NCBI RefSeq assembly: GCF_019334725.1
Contig: NZ_CP079818.1
Location: 1,736,001 to 1,800,000 of the forward strand
DNA: 64,000 bases
Direction: 5' to 3'
Origin: Neisseria perflava
GTDB taxonomy: Bacteria; Pseudomonadota; Gammaproteobacteria; Burkholderiales; Neisseriaceae
Shown here: positions 35,065 to 42,536 of the stretch, in pieces
How the letters are laid out: each line of letters starts with the position of its first letter
Position numbering within the stretch: the first letter of the stretch is position 1
Translations under genes and position numbers: made by a program
Notes under the pieces: generated by a model
Told to the model about the DNA's origin: nothing
The model's database searches: none
Seen by the model: the letters and a program-made list of their open reading frames with translations, nothing else

Positions 35065-36348
35065 TTAGTGTTCTTTCAAAACAGCCATTACATCGGCAAC
35101 AGTATGGAATGAGCCGAAAACAACGATTCTATCATTTTCGGTTGCTTTAGCCAAAGCAGCGCGATAGGCCGCAGCGACAGTTTCAAAAACATTTACATTG
35201 TCGATGCCGTGTTCAGCCAGTTTATCCTGCAAAGCCTCTACCGTCATGCCACGCGGCACATCTAAAGGCGCGATATTCCACTCGTCAAACTGGTCTTTAA
35301 CGATTTCCAGCACGCCATCAATATCTTTATCGGACAACATACTGAATACGGCGGTACGTTTTTGGGCAAAGGCAAGGTTAATCAGGCTGCGGCGCAAAGC
35401 ACGGGCAGCGTGCGGATTGTGGCCGACATCCAAAACCACCAGCGGACGGCCGGGCAAAACTTGGAAACGTCCAGGATTCTCCACCAACAGCAAACCACGT
35501 TTAATTGCGCCGATATCAACCGGCAATTGTTCGTTCAAACACTCCAACACCGTCAATGCACACGCGGCATTAGACAACTGATAGGCACCGCGTAAAGCAG
35601 GAAACGGCAAGGAATTGCGGTTACGGCTTTGGCCGTCTGAAGATTGCGGATGGAAGCGGTAATTCCACTGTACGCTTTCCATTGACGCAAAATCAAAATC
35701 TCGCTGAACCATCAACAGTTTTGCGCCAATTTCTTCTGCGTGTTTAACCAATGATTCAGGTGCAGGATTCTGACCGCACACGGCTGGTTTACCGCTACGG
35801 AACACTCCGGCTTTTTCAAAACCGACCTGCTCGACAGTATCGCCCAAAAATGCCTGATGGTCCAAATCCACGCTGGTAACGACCGAGCAGTCGCCGTCAA
35901 ATACATTCACAGCATCTAATCGTCCACCCAAACCGACTTCTAAAATCATTACGTCCACATTTTCATGCATGAAAATATCGATGGCCGCCAAAGCATTAAA
36001 CTCAAAATACGTCAGCGAAATTTCGCCGCGCGCCGCTTCGATACGCTCAAATGAGGAAACAATCAATTCATCTGAAACCGGTTGAGTGTTGATGGCGATT
36101 CGTTCGTTGTAACGCAGAAGATGAGGACTGGTCAGCGTACCGACTTTAAAACCGGCTTCTTTATAAATATGCGACAAATAGGCACATACGGAACCCTTAC
36201 CATTGGTACCCGCCACCACGACGACAGGACATTGCGGCACCAAATTCATGCGTTTTTTCACTTCTCCCACACGTTCCAAGCCCATATCGATAAGGCCGGA
36301 ACTATGGGCAGTCTCCAAATGAGAAAGCCAGTCTTGTAATGTTTTCAT
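35065..36348 (-). CDS. folC: Bifunctional dihydrofolate/folylpolyglutamate synthase
   Basis: A 427-residue Mur-ligase-like enzyme. The P-loop GTNGKGSVCAYLSHI is near residues 48-62, and the metal and substrate motifs GGRLDAVNVFD and VVLDVGHNPHAARAL follow. It adds glutamate to dihydropteroate and to tetrahydrofolate. The ATG at 36348 is chosen: it gives the family N-terminus, whereas longer in-frame starts would add 33 unrelated residues running into the ygfX-like gene. The SPOR gene starts 13 bases after its stop, so folC, the SPOR gene and cvpA are one operon. A DUS core sits in the coding sequence near 35631. Confidence 0.95.
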   Translation of the reverse strand: MKTLQDWLSHLETAHSSGLIDMGLERVGEVKKRMNLVPQCPVVVVAGTNGKGSVCAYLSHIYKEAGFKVGTLTSPHLLRYNERIAINTQPVSDELIVSSFERIEAARGEISLTYFEFNALAAIDIFMHENVDVMILEVGLGGRLDAVNVFDGDCSVVTSVDLDHQAFLGDTVEQVGFEKAGVFRSGKPAVCGQNPAPESLVKHAEEIGAKLLMVQRDFDFASMESVQWNYRFHPQSSDGQSRNRNSLPFPALRGAYQLSNAACALTVLECLNEQLPVDIGAIKRGLLLVENPGRFQVLPGRPLVVLDVGHNPHAARALRRSLINLAFAQKRTAVFSMLSDKDIDGVLEIVKDQFDEWNIAPLDVPRGMTVEALQDKLAEHGIDNVNVFETVAAAYRAALAKATENDRIVVFGSFHTVADVMAVLKEH

Positions 36349-36366
36349 TGTATTTATCGCTTCAAA

Positions 36367-36378
36367 AGGCCGTCTGAA
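36367..36378. repeat. Single DUS between the ygfX-like gene and folC
   Basis: One AG-DUS in the 38-base spacer, eight bases from the ygfX-like stop; no partner arm. Confidence 0.85.
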
Positions 36379-36386
36379 ACAGCCGT

Positions 36387-36839
36387 TTAATCCATATCTG
36401 CCGCAAGTTCTGCTTTGTCTTCTTTTTCCCGACACCAGCGTGCCCATACTTTCAGACGGCGGTAGGCATCGCGGTCGGCCATATCGGGCAAGATGCAGTG
36501 TTTGACCATTTTTCCATCAACATTCCATTGCACAAACAAAGCGTAAACCGTCAACATACTGCTGTCTTGCAAAACCGCGCTTCTACCCTCTTTTTCGCCA
36601 TTCAAGTAAACTGTCGCACGGTATTGGCGGTCAATGATGATTTTTCTGACCGCATTTCGAGTCTGAAAATTAACGCTGTGCCAAGCATAGGCAAAACTGC
36701 CGGCCAACGCCGCCAAACCCAGCCACATCATCCAGCCGTAAAACTCGGCAAGGCATAAGGCCAAAGCCGAAAGGTGTAAGAAGACAATCAGAATTTTCAA
36801 AGAACGCGAGGGCTTTAAGGCCGTCTGAAAACTTCGCAC
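36387..36839 (-). CDS. YgfX-like small membrane protein
   Basis: A 150-residue protein with two adjacent hydrophobic segments (about 14-32 and 36-52) followed by a soluble C-terminal part ending in LKVWARWCREKE. This layout and the R-L-x-V-W-x-R-W end resemble the YgfX family, membrane partners of SdhE once described as a toxin-antitoxin pair; no sdhE lies next to it here. The GTG start (36837-36839) follows the preceding stop by four bases and has no clear ribosome site, so translation is probably coupled. The first residues RSFQTAL are encoded by a DUS at 36818-36829. Confidence 0.6.
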   Translation of the reverse strand: MRSFQTALKPSRSLKILIVFLHLSALALCLAEFYGWMMWLGLAALAGSFAYAWHSVNFQTRNAVRKIIIDRQYRATVYLNGEKEGRSAVLQDSSMLTVYALFVQWNVDGKMVKHCILPDMADRDAYRRLKVWARWCREKEDKAELAADMD

Positions 36840-36843
36840 GGCT

Positions 36844-37203
36844 TTACATCATATTGTCGAAAACAGGCGTAATGTTCAATTCCGCCTCTTCCATATCCAA
36901 AACCATATCGTGGATTTCGGTATCGAAAAATTCCCAAAAAGCCTTCAGGCTCATGTCTTGCGGCCATTTGCTTTTATCGATGTCCCAGCCTGCCAATTCG
37001 GCTTCAAAAATCTGCTGGTAGCGTTCGTCAAAATAGGAAATGACGGATTCGGGTTCGTCAAATTGCGGCACCAAGAATACGGAGCAGTTGGTACGCAGTT
37101 GCTCGACGGTCAAATCGGGCATATTCTCATCGGAGGATTTCAACCATTCCAAAAAACGGGCGGTCGGCTTCAGCACGACAGCAGTACGGTCAACAAAATA
37201 CAT
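36844..37203 (-). CDS. Conserved acidic protein of unknown function
   Basis: A 119-residue soluble protein I do not recognise by name. It opens MYFVDRTAVVLKPT, has no signal peptide or membrane segment, and is rich in Asp, Glu, Trp and Phe (for example KAFWEFFDTEIHDMVLDMEEAE). The ATG at 37203 is chosen over a TTG three codons earlier because GAAAG stands ten bases upstream. It is the first gene of the run leading to ygfX, folC, the SPOR gene and cvpA, with only four bases to the next start, so it should be expressed together with them. Confidence 0.72.
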   Translation of the reverse strand: MYFVDRTAVVLKPTARFLEWLKSSDENMPDLTVEQLRTNCSVFLVPQFDEPESVISYFDERYQQIFEAELAGWDIDKSKWPQDMSLKAFWEFFDTEIHDMVLDMEEAELNITPVFDNMM

Positions 37204-37236
37204 TATTTTCAACTTTCAAAATCATTCAAACCGATC

Positions 37237-37262
37237 ATGCCGTCTGAAATTTCAGACGGCCT
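37237..37262 (-). terminator. Mixed AT/AG DUS-pair terminator of the ABC ATPase gene
   Basis: ATGCCGTCTGAA at 37237-37248 faces a reverse AG-DUS at 37251-37262 with a two-base loop. Confidence 0.85.
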
Positions 37263-37266
37263 AAGT

Positions 37267-37995
37267 TTAATGTGTCATCACCTGTTGCAGGAATTGTTTG
37301 GCACGCTCGTGTTTCGGATTGGTAAAAAACTCTTCCGGCGTTTCATCTTCCAGAATCTGGCCTTTATCGACAAAAATCACACGGTCGGCGACTTCGCGCG
37401 CAAAACCCATTTCATGGGTTACGCACATCATGGTCATACCGCTTTCCGCCAAGTCTTTCATCACTTTTAATACTTCGCCGACCATTTCAGGGTCAAGCGC
37501 AGAAGTCGGCTCGTCAAACAACATCACGCGCGGCTCCATCGCCAAACCGCGTGCAATCGCCACACGCTGCTGCTGACCGCCGGAAAGCTGGCCGGGCAGC
37601 GCGTCTTTTTTATGCGCCAAGCCGACGCGTTCCAAAAGCTCCATTGCTTTCTTTTCCGCCTCTTCACGGCTTTGGTTTTTTACTTTCATCGGAGAAAGAA
37701 TAATGTTCTCCAAGACAGTCAAATGCGGATACAGATTGAAGCCTTGGAACACAAAGCCCACTTCTTCACGCACCTCGTTCAAATCGGTTTTCGGATCGGC
37801 AACATTGATGCCGTCCACCCAAATCTCGCCGCTTTCAATGCGCTCGAGTTGGTTTACCGTACGAATCAGCGTAGATTTGCCACTGCCTGAAGGGCCGCAT
37901 ACAACGACCACTTCGCCTTGTTTAACTTCCAGATTCACGCCGTTGATAACGTGCAAATCTTTAAAATGTTTGTGTACATTTTTGAATTTAATCAT
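37267..37995 (-). CDS. Amino-acid ABC transporter ATP-binding protein (GlnQ/HisP type)
   Basis: A 242-residue polar-amino-acid type ABC ATPase. Walker A is CGPSGSGKST near 34-43, the Q-loop is VFQGFNLYPHLTVLEN, the signature LSGGQQQRVAIARGLA, and Walker B VMLFDEPTSALDPEMVGEVL. It would drive uptake of amino acids such as glutamine or cystine. No permease or binding-protein gene adjoins it, so its membrane partner must be elsewhere. The ATG at 37995 follows GGAAAG, and overlaps the TAA of an upstream interrupted reading frame as TAATG, implying former coupling. Longer starts would extend into that other gene. Confidence 0.92.
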   Translation of the reverse strand: MIKFKNVHKHFKDLHVINGVNLEVKQGEVVVVCGPSGSGKSTLIRTVNQLERIESGEIWVDGINVADPKTDLNEVREEVGFVFQGFNLYPHLTVLENIILSPMKVKNQSREEAEKKAMELLERVGLAHKKDALPGQLSGGQQQRVAIARGLAMEPRVMLFDEPTSALDPEMVGEVLKVMKDLAESGMTMMCVTHEMGFAREVADRVIFVDKGQILEDETPEEFFTNPKHERAKQFLQQVMTH

Positions 37996-38318
37996 TATTT
38001 CTTTCCAAACTGCCAAAATTTTCGGGGCTTGAGTTGCGCTTGCCGCTGCCAAAGCAAAGGAATGGCCGTTTCCAGCTAAAAGCGGCAACTGACTATGCCA
38101 CCGGAGATTTCGCCTTGATTGTACCGATTGACTTTAAATTGCTCTTCCCTATCGAGACGATGCCCGGTCAATATCCAAACTGCGCCGATAATTGCCGCTT
38201 CAAAACGGTGCTGCTTAGACGGCATATCCTTACTGGAAAAATACTGCACCAACTCGCACCACAAATATGAATCACCCAGAAACCCCCATTGAATAGGAGG
38301 TTGCTTAAAAATTGCCAT
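37995..38318 (-). pseudogene. Small gene interrupted by an in-frame amber codon
   Basis: A reading frame opens at ATG 38318 and runs 80 codons to TAG at 38076-38078, then continues in the same frame for 26 more sense codons (LETAIPLLWQRQAQ and onward) to a TAA that overlaps the ABC ATPase start as TAATG. The protein starts AIFKQPPIQWGFLGDSYLW and contains AAIIGAVWILTG and the NQGEISGGIVSCRF end. TAG would be TGG (Trp) with one base change, giving SCRFW. The spacing fits a 107-residue gene coupled to the ATPase that has acquired a nonsense mutation, or an assembly error. I recognise no named family; the Trp- and Gly-rich pattern recalls small uncharacterised neisserial proteins. Confidence 0.55.
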
Positions 38319-38324
38319 CACTGT

Positions 38325-38336
38325 TTCAGACGGCCT
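38325..38336. repeat. DUS overlapping the rsmA stop
   Basis: A reverse AG-DUS spans 38325-38336; its first bases overlap the rsmA stop codon region, so the last rsmA residues (QKAV) are partly DUS-encoded. Confidence 0.85.
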
Positions 38337-39105
38337 TTTGAACCAGATAATTGCTCAATTCCACATATTTCTCGGCGGCAATGTGTTCTGCCCTGTCTTG
38401 CGGATTGATGCCGACTGCCTGCAAATCATCATCGCCGGCAAGTTCCTTCAAATTATTGCGTATGGTTTTGCGGCGTTGATGGAAAGCCAGTTTCACCAGT
38501 TTGGCAAAATGTTCAAAATCTTCCGCTTTACCGATGCGGTGTTTCACCGGAATCATGCGCACGACGGCCGAGTCAACCTTCGGCGCAGGATCAAAGGACT
38601 CGGGCGGTACTTCAATCAACATTTCCATATCGAAGAAATATTGCAGCATCACGCCCAGACGGCCATAGTCATTGGTTTTCGGCTGCGCCACCATGCGTTC
38701 GACCACTTCTTTTTGCAGCATAAAGTGCATATCGATCACATCGTCTGCCACTTCGCTCAATCGGAACAAAAGCGGCGTGGAAATATTGTATGGCAGGTTG
38801 CCGACAATTTTTTTCTTGCCTTCAATGCTGTTGAAATCAAACTGCAATACATCGCCTTCGTGTATCACCAATTTATCTGCAAACAGCAAGGTTTTCAGAC
38901 GGCGTACGATGTCGCGGTCGATTTCGCAAACATGCAGGCAGTTGAGTTTTTTCGCCAAAGGCTCGGTAATGGCGGCCAAGCCCGGGCCGATTTCAATCAC
39001 GATATCATCGGGCTGCGGTCTGACCGCGTTGACAATATCGCTAATAATCCGTGTATCCTGCAAAAAATTCTGCCCGAAGCGTTTCCGGGCCTTATGTTCT
39101 TTCAT
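38326..39105 (-). CDS. rsmA: 16S rRNA (adenine1518-N6/adenine1519-N6)-dimethyltransferase
   Basis: A 259-residue KsgA/RsmA. The N-terminal KARKRFGQNFLQD, SAM motif I IEIGPGLAAITEPLA and the catalytic NLPYNIS are all visible. It dimethylates two adenines in helix 45 of 16S rRNA and acts as a late small-subunit assembly check; loss gives kasugamycin resistance. The ATG at 39105 with AAGAAAG upstream is preferred over an in-frame TTG four codons earlier. It lies upstream of the interrupted small gene and ABC ATPase on the same strand. Confidence 0.96.
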   Translation of the reverse strand: MKEHKARKRFGQNFLQDTRIISDIVNAVRPQPDDIVIEIGPGLAAITEPLAKKLNCLHVCEIDRDIVRRLKTLLFADKLVIHEGDVLQFDFNSIEGKKKIVGNLPYNISTPLLFRLSEVADDVIDMHFMLQKEVVERMVAQPKTNDYGRLGVMLQYFFDMEMLIEVPPESFDPAPKVDSAVVRMIPVKHRIGKAEDFEHFAKLVKLAFHQRRKTIRNNLKELAGDDDLQAVGINPQDRAEHIAAEKYVELSNYLVQKAV

Positions 39106-39171
39106 ATCTTTCTTCAAGCAAGCTGTTTAAGGCAGTATTGTAACTGAAACAGGCGTTTTTGTCGGCACGCT

Positions 39172-39183
39172 TTCAGACGGCAT
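39172..39183. repeat. Single AT-type DUS between maf and rsmA
   Basis: A reverse ATGCCGTCTGAA copy, one of about eight AT-type copies found by eye in the window. It stands 11 bases after the maf stop, alone. Confidence 0.85.
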
Positions 39184-39193
39184 TTGCCTAATT

Positions 39194-39793
39194 TTAAGCA
39201 AACGGCGGCGCTTCCAAACCCAAAGATTTCAGTAGCTGAGCAGTCTCATAAACCGGCAAACCCATCACGCCCGTAAAACTGCCCTGCAAATGCTCGACAA
39301 ATACGCCGCCCAAGCCCTGAATCCCATACGCACCGGCTTTATCCATCGGCTCGCCGCTGGCAACATAGGCTGCAATCTCCTCAGCCGTCAACGTTTTAAA
39401 GCGCACTTCGCTCGTCTGCACCACATCATGGCATACGCCTTGCCAATAAACGCACACAGCCGTCAACACTTGATGCGTCCGTCCGGATAAACGTTCCAGC
39501 ATATCGACCGCATCCGCCTCGGATTCCGGTTTACCTAAAATAACCGCACCATCCGCCACCGTCGTATCCGCCGTCAATACAGCAAACTCAGGTTCTTGAT
39601 TATGAGCAGCAAACCATTGCGCCACCGCCGCCTGATTTTTCTCACAGGCCATACGGCGCACATACTCTACTGCTGCTTCGCCTTCTTTAGGGGTTTCATC
39701 AATATCCACAGGAAGGCGGCGTACCGTGAAACCCAAATTCTCCAAAATCTCACGACGGCGCGGACTGCCCGAAGCCAGATAAATTGCGTTCAT
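39194..39793 (-). CDS. maf: Maf-type nucleoside triphosphate pyrophosphatase
   Basis: A 199-residue Maf protein. It starts with the phosphate-binding LASGSPRRREIL, has LTADTTVADGAVILGKP near 73-89 and AYGIQGLGGVFVEHLQGSF near 157-175. These enzymes hydrolyse dTTP/UTP or modified pyrimidine nucleotides, keeping them out of nucleic acids. The gene lies between the gamma carbonic anhydrase homologue and rsmA, both minus, with 14 bases to the former, so the pair is likely cotranscribed. Confidence 0.93.
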   Translation of the reverse strand: MNAIYLASGSPRRREILENLGFTVRRLPVDIDETPKEGEAAVEYVRRMACEKNQAAVAQWFAAHNQEPEFAVLTADTTVADGAVILGKPESEADAVDMLERLSGRTHQVLTAVCVYWQGVCHDVVQTSEVRFKTLTAEEIAAYVASGEPMDKAGAYGIQGLGGVFVEHLQGSFTGVMGLPVYETAQLLKSLGLEAPPFA

Positions 39794-39807
39794 TGTATTG
39801 GTTTTCC

Positions 39808-40347
39808 TTATTTTGAAATTTTATGCTGGCCGGACAGGCGGACATAATGCGCGGACGAATACGTCAAAAATTCCTTTTCCTCATCCGTCAGCGGACGCAC
39901 TTGTTTCACAGGCGAGCCAACGTATAAAAAACCGCTTTCCAAACGTTTGCGCGGAGGCACCAAACTGCCCGCGCCTATCATCACATCATCTTCGACAACC
40001 GTATCATCCAAAATAATCGAGCCCATGCCCACCAACACACGATTCCCAATTCGGCAGCCATGCAGCATGACCTTATGCCCAATCGTCACATCATCGCCGA
40101 TAATCAAAGGTGAACCGTCAGGCTTCGCCGCATTCTTATGCGACACATGCAAAACGCTGCCGTCCTGCACATTGCTGCGCTTGCCGATAGAAATGCTGTT
40201 CACATCGCCACGCAATACGGCATAAGGCCAAACGGATACATCTTCCGCCAGCGACACTTCGCCAATCACAACCGAAGTCTCATCTATAAAACAAGACTCA
40301 TCAACCGACGGCACATAATCCAGAAACGCACGAATAGGGTTTGCCAT
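39808..40347 (-). CDS. Gamma-class carbonic anhydrase family protein (YrdA-like)
   Basis: A 179-residue left-handed beta-helix protein of hexapeptide repeats (VWPYAVLRGDVNSISIG, NVQDGSVLHV, GDDVTIGHKVMLHGCRIG). Three His residues expected to bind zinc are visible: one in VLHVSH and two in GHKVMLH. YrdA-type members may lack strong carbonic anhydrase activity, so the function is open. The ATG at 40347 is used because the family N-terminus begins there; an upstream ATG would add a DUS-encoded FSDGL stretch without support. Confidence 0.88.
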   Translation of the reverse strand: MANPIRAFLDYVPSVDESCFIDETSVVIGEVSLAEDVSVWPYAVLRGDVNSISIGKRSNVQDGSVLHVSHKNAAKPDGSPLIIGDDVTIGHKVMLHGCRIGNRVLVGMGSIILDDTVVEDDVMIGAGSLVPPRKRLESGFLYVGSPVKQVRPLTDEEKEFLTYSSAHYVRLSGQHKISK

Positions 40348-40381
40348 TTCCAATATCCTTTTCTCAAAACCAAAACTGATC

Positions 40382-40393
40382 AGGCCGTCTGAA
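40382..40393. repeat. Single DUS upstream of the carbonic anhydrase-like gene
   Basis: One AG-DUS about 35 bases upstream of the chosen start. Confidence 0.8.
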
Positions 40394-40454
40394 AACACGG
40401 CGTAAAACGATTTTATACTACAACCATACTAAATCAAGCCAAAAAATCATCAAA

Positions 40455-40484
40455 AGGCCGTCTGAAACAGCTTTCAGACGGCCT
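40455..40484. terminator. Freestanding DUS hairpin
   Basis: AG-DUS at 40455-40466 and reverse at 40473-40484, six-base loop, between two divergent genes where no gene ends; an unusual place for a terminator. Confidence 0.7.
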
Positions 40485-40583
40485 TTCATCATAAACCTTT
40501 ATCTTGGCTTACCACTATTTATCATTAGCGCCTCATCCATCTTTTATGGAATAATCGTCTTCATTTGATTGATGGAGAAGCCG

Positions 40584-41462
40584 ATGGAGACACGTTCGGG
40601 AAATTATGCAGCATCCCTATTGGTCGTCGGCTGCGTCGTCTTCGGCTTGGGCAGTTTGATCGTCAAATTTGTCGATGTCGGCTCTTACGCCATCGCATTC
40701 TGGCGTTTGCTGATTGCCGCCCCCATATTCTTCCTGCTCGGGCGTTTTTTCAGACAAAAAATGCCCACGAAAAGAAAAACGGTTGGCTACGCAATCTTAT
40801 CCGGCGTTTTCCTCGCATTCGACCTCGCCCTTTGGCACGAAAGCATTCACGCCGTAGGCCCCGGCATTTCCACCTTGCTCAACAGCCTGCAGATTTTCTT
40901 TTTAGCCGCCATCGGCTTCTTCTTTTATTCGGAACGCCTAAGTACCTTACAAATTTTAAGTTTGATATTGGCCACCATAGGCGTAGCCTTGATCGGCAGC
41001 CCGGAGTTCGGTCATAACGACAATGCCGCATGGGGATTTGTCAGCGGCGTAGTATCCGGTGCCATGCTGACCCTGTCTATGGTTTTCGTACGCAAAACCC
41101 ATGAGCAGGAAAAAGTCGGTTTGTTTCCGCTCATGATGATTTTAAGCTTCGGCGGTGCAATGGCGCTGGTCATCCCATCTCTACTATTCGATGCCGCCCA
41201 TCTCTACCCCAAAACTTTAAACGATGTGATTCTAGTCTCCATCTACGGCATCGTTATGCAATGCTTCGCTTGGGCATTGATTGCTTACGCCATCCCGCTT
41301 TTATCCTTATCGCTGACCGGCCTCTTGCTTCTCTCCGAACCAGTCGCCGCCATGTTAATCGATTATTTCTGGCTGAATAAACCGATTAACGCCGTCCAAT
41401 GGTGTGGCGCCACTTTGACTTTATTGGCAATTTATTTGGGTTCGTTAAAAGACAAAAAATAG
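40584..41462 (+). CDS. EamA-family membrane transporter (DMT superfamily)
   Basis: A 292-residue polytopic protein with ten predicted hydrophobic segments in two EamA repeats. The N-terminal repeat has GSYAIAFWRLLIAAP, and the second ends near LSLSLTGLLLLSEPVAAM, a family hallmark. It exports or imports small metabolites; substrate unknown. GGAG lies eight bases before the ATG at 40584, which is preferred to in-frame TTG/ATG codons four to five codons earlier. It faces lepB across a terminator. Confidence 0.87.
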   Translation: METRSGNYAASLLVVGCVVFGLGSLIVKFVDVGSYAIAFWRLLIAAPIFFLLGRFFRQKMPTKRKTVGYAILSGVFLAFDLALWHESIHAVGPGISTLLNSLQIFFLAAIGFFFYSERLSTLQILSLILATIGVALIGSPEFGHNDNAAWGFVSGVVSGAMLTLSMVFVRKTHEQEKVGLFPLMMILSFGGAMALVIPSLLFDAAHLYPKTLNDVILVSIYGIVMQCFAWALIAYAIPLLSLSLTGLLLLSEPVAAMLIDYFWLNKPINAVQWCGATLTLLAIYLGSLKDKK

Positions 41463-41471
41463 ATACAAAAA

Positions 41472-41499
41472 AGGCCGTCTGAAAAATTTCAGACGGCCT
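41472..41499. terminator. DUS-pair terminator between the EamA gene and lepB
   Basis: AG-DUS at 41472-41483 and reverse at 41488-41499 between convergent genes, with T-runs. Confidence 0.9.
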
Positions 41500-41516
41500 T
41501 TTAATCTGTTTATTGC

Positions 41517-42536
41517 TTATTGGATACTGGTACCGATACGGCTGAGTTCGCCAAAGTTCATCCAAACAAAGAAGGCTTTACCGACAATCAGTTTATCATC
41601 GACAAATCCCCAGTAACGGGAATCGGCGCTGTTGTCGCGGTTGTCGCCCATTGCGAAATAACGGCCTTCTGGGACTTTACAGATAAAGCCATTGCCGTCT
41701 TCTGCGTATTCGCAATTTTCCAAACCGCTTGTTTCAAGCGAGTAATTGCTTTCAGGCATCACTTCGGAAGTATATTTGTTCAATACAGCAATAGATACGG
41801 AAGGCTGACCGGCCTCCTTGACCACATCAAAGTTTTTGCCGTTCAAGGCCGTCTGAAAACGCTCAAGCGTATGAATCATAGACGGATCGGTATCATCTGC
41901 GTATTGATAATTACCGTTTGGTTTTTCGGAAATAATTTCTCCGTTAACAGTCAAAACCTTATCACGGTATTCCACAACGTCGCCCGGAATACCGACGATA
42001 CGTTTGATGTAATTCATCTCTGGCTGAAGTGGGTAATTGAACACCACAACATCGCCTCGTGCAATGTTGCCGACAGGGATAATGACCTTATTCAAAATCG
42101 GCAGGCGGATACCGTAAGAGAATTTGTTCACCAAGATAAAATCGCCTTTGACCAAGCCCGGACGCATGGAGCTGGACGGAATTTGGAACGGCTCGGCAAT
42201 AAAGCTGCGCAACACAAAGATAACCAAGATGATGGGAAAAAAGCCGCCCATGTAGTCGGTAAAATGCGCATTGTCTTCGCCGGTCTCGCTTTTTTTCAGA
42301 TGGCCTTTATGGATTGCCCAAACAATACCGGTAAACACGACAAACACCAGCAATACGGCGGTAAAGCTCATAAATTCAGACAAAATGCCGAATACACCAA
42401 CCATGCACAGGAGGTAACTCCATTGCAGGCCGGAGCTCCATTCGCCGTTTTCCTGACGCTCTTTGCTGCTTTTGAAGTTAAGAACCAAACCGGCCAGCAG
42501 CACAACGATTGCGCCTAAAGTCAGATTTATACTCAT
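41517..42536 (-). CDS. lepB: Signal peptidase I
   Basis: A 339-residue leader peptidase. Two N-terminal membrane segments are followed by the catalytic Ser motif IPSSSMRPGL and the general-base Lys in YIKRIVGIPGDVV, then the GDNRDNSADSRYWG box near the C-terminus. It cleaves signal peptides of exported proteins. The start overlaps the lepA stop as TAATG, so lepA-lepB are coupled, as in many bacteria. A DUS at 41846-41857 is read as FQTAL in a surface insertion. Confidence 0.96.
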   Translation of the reverse strand: MSINLTLGAIVVLLAGLVLNFKSSKERQENGEWSSGLQWSYLLCMVGVFGILSEFMSFTAVLLVFVVFTGIVWAIHKGHLKKSETGEDNAHFTDYMGGFFPIILVIFVLRSFIAEPFQIPSSSMRPGLVKGDFILVNKFSYGIRLPILNKVIIPVGNIARGDVVVFNYPLQPEMNYIKRIVGIPGDVVEYRDKVLTVNGEIISEKPNGNYQYADDTDPSMIHTLERFQTALNGKNFDVVKEAGQPSVSIAVLNKYTSEVMPESNYSLETSGLENCEYAEDGNGFICKVPEGRYFAMGDNRDNSADSRYWGFVDDKLIVGKAFFVWMNFGELSRIGTSIQ

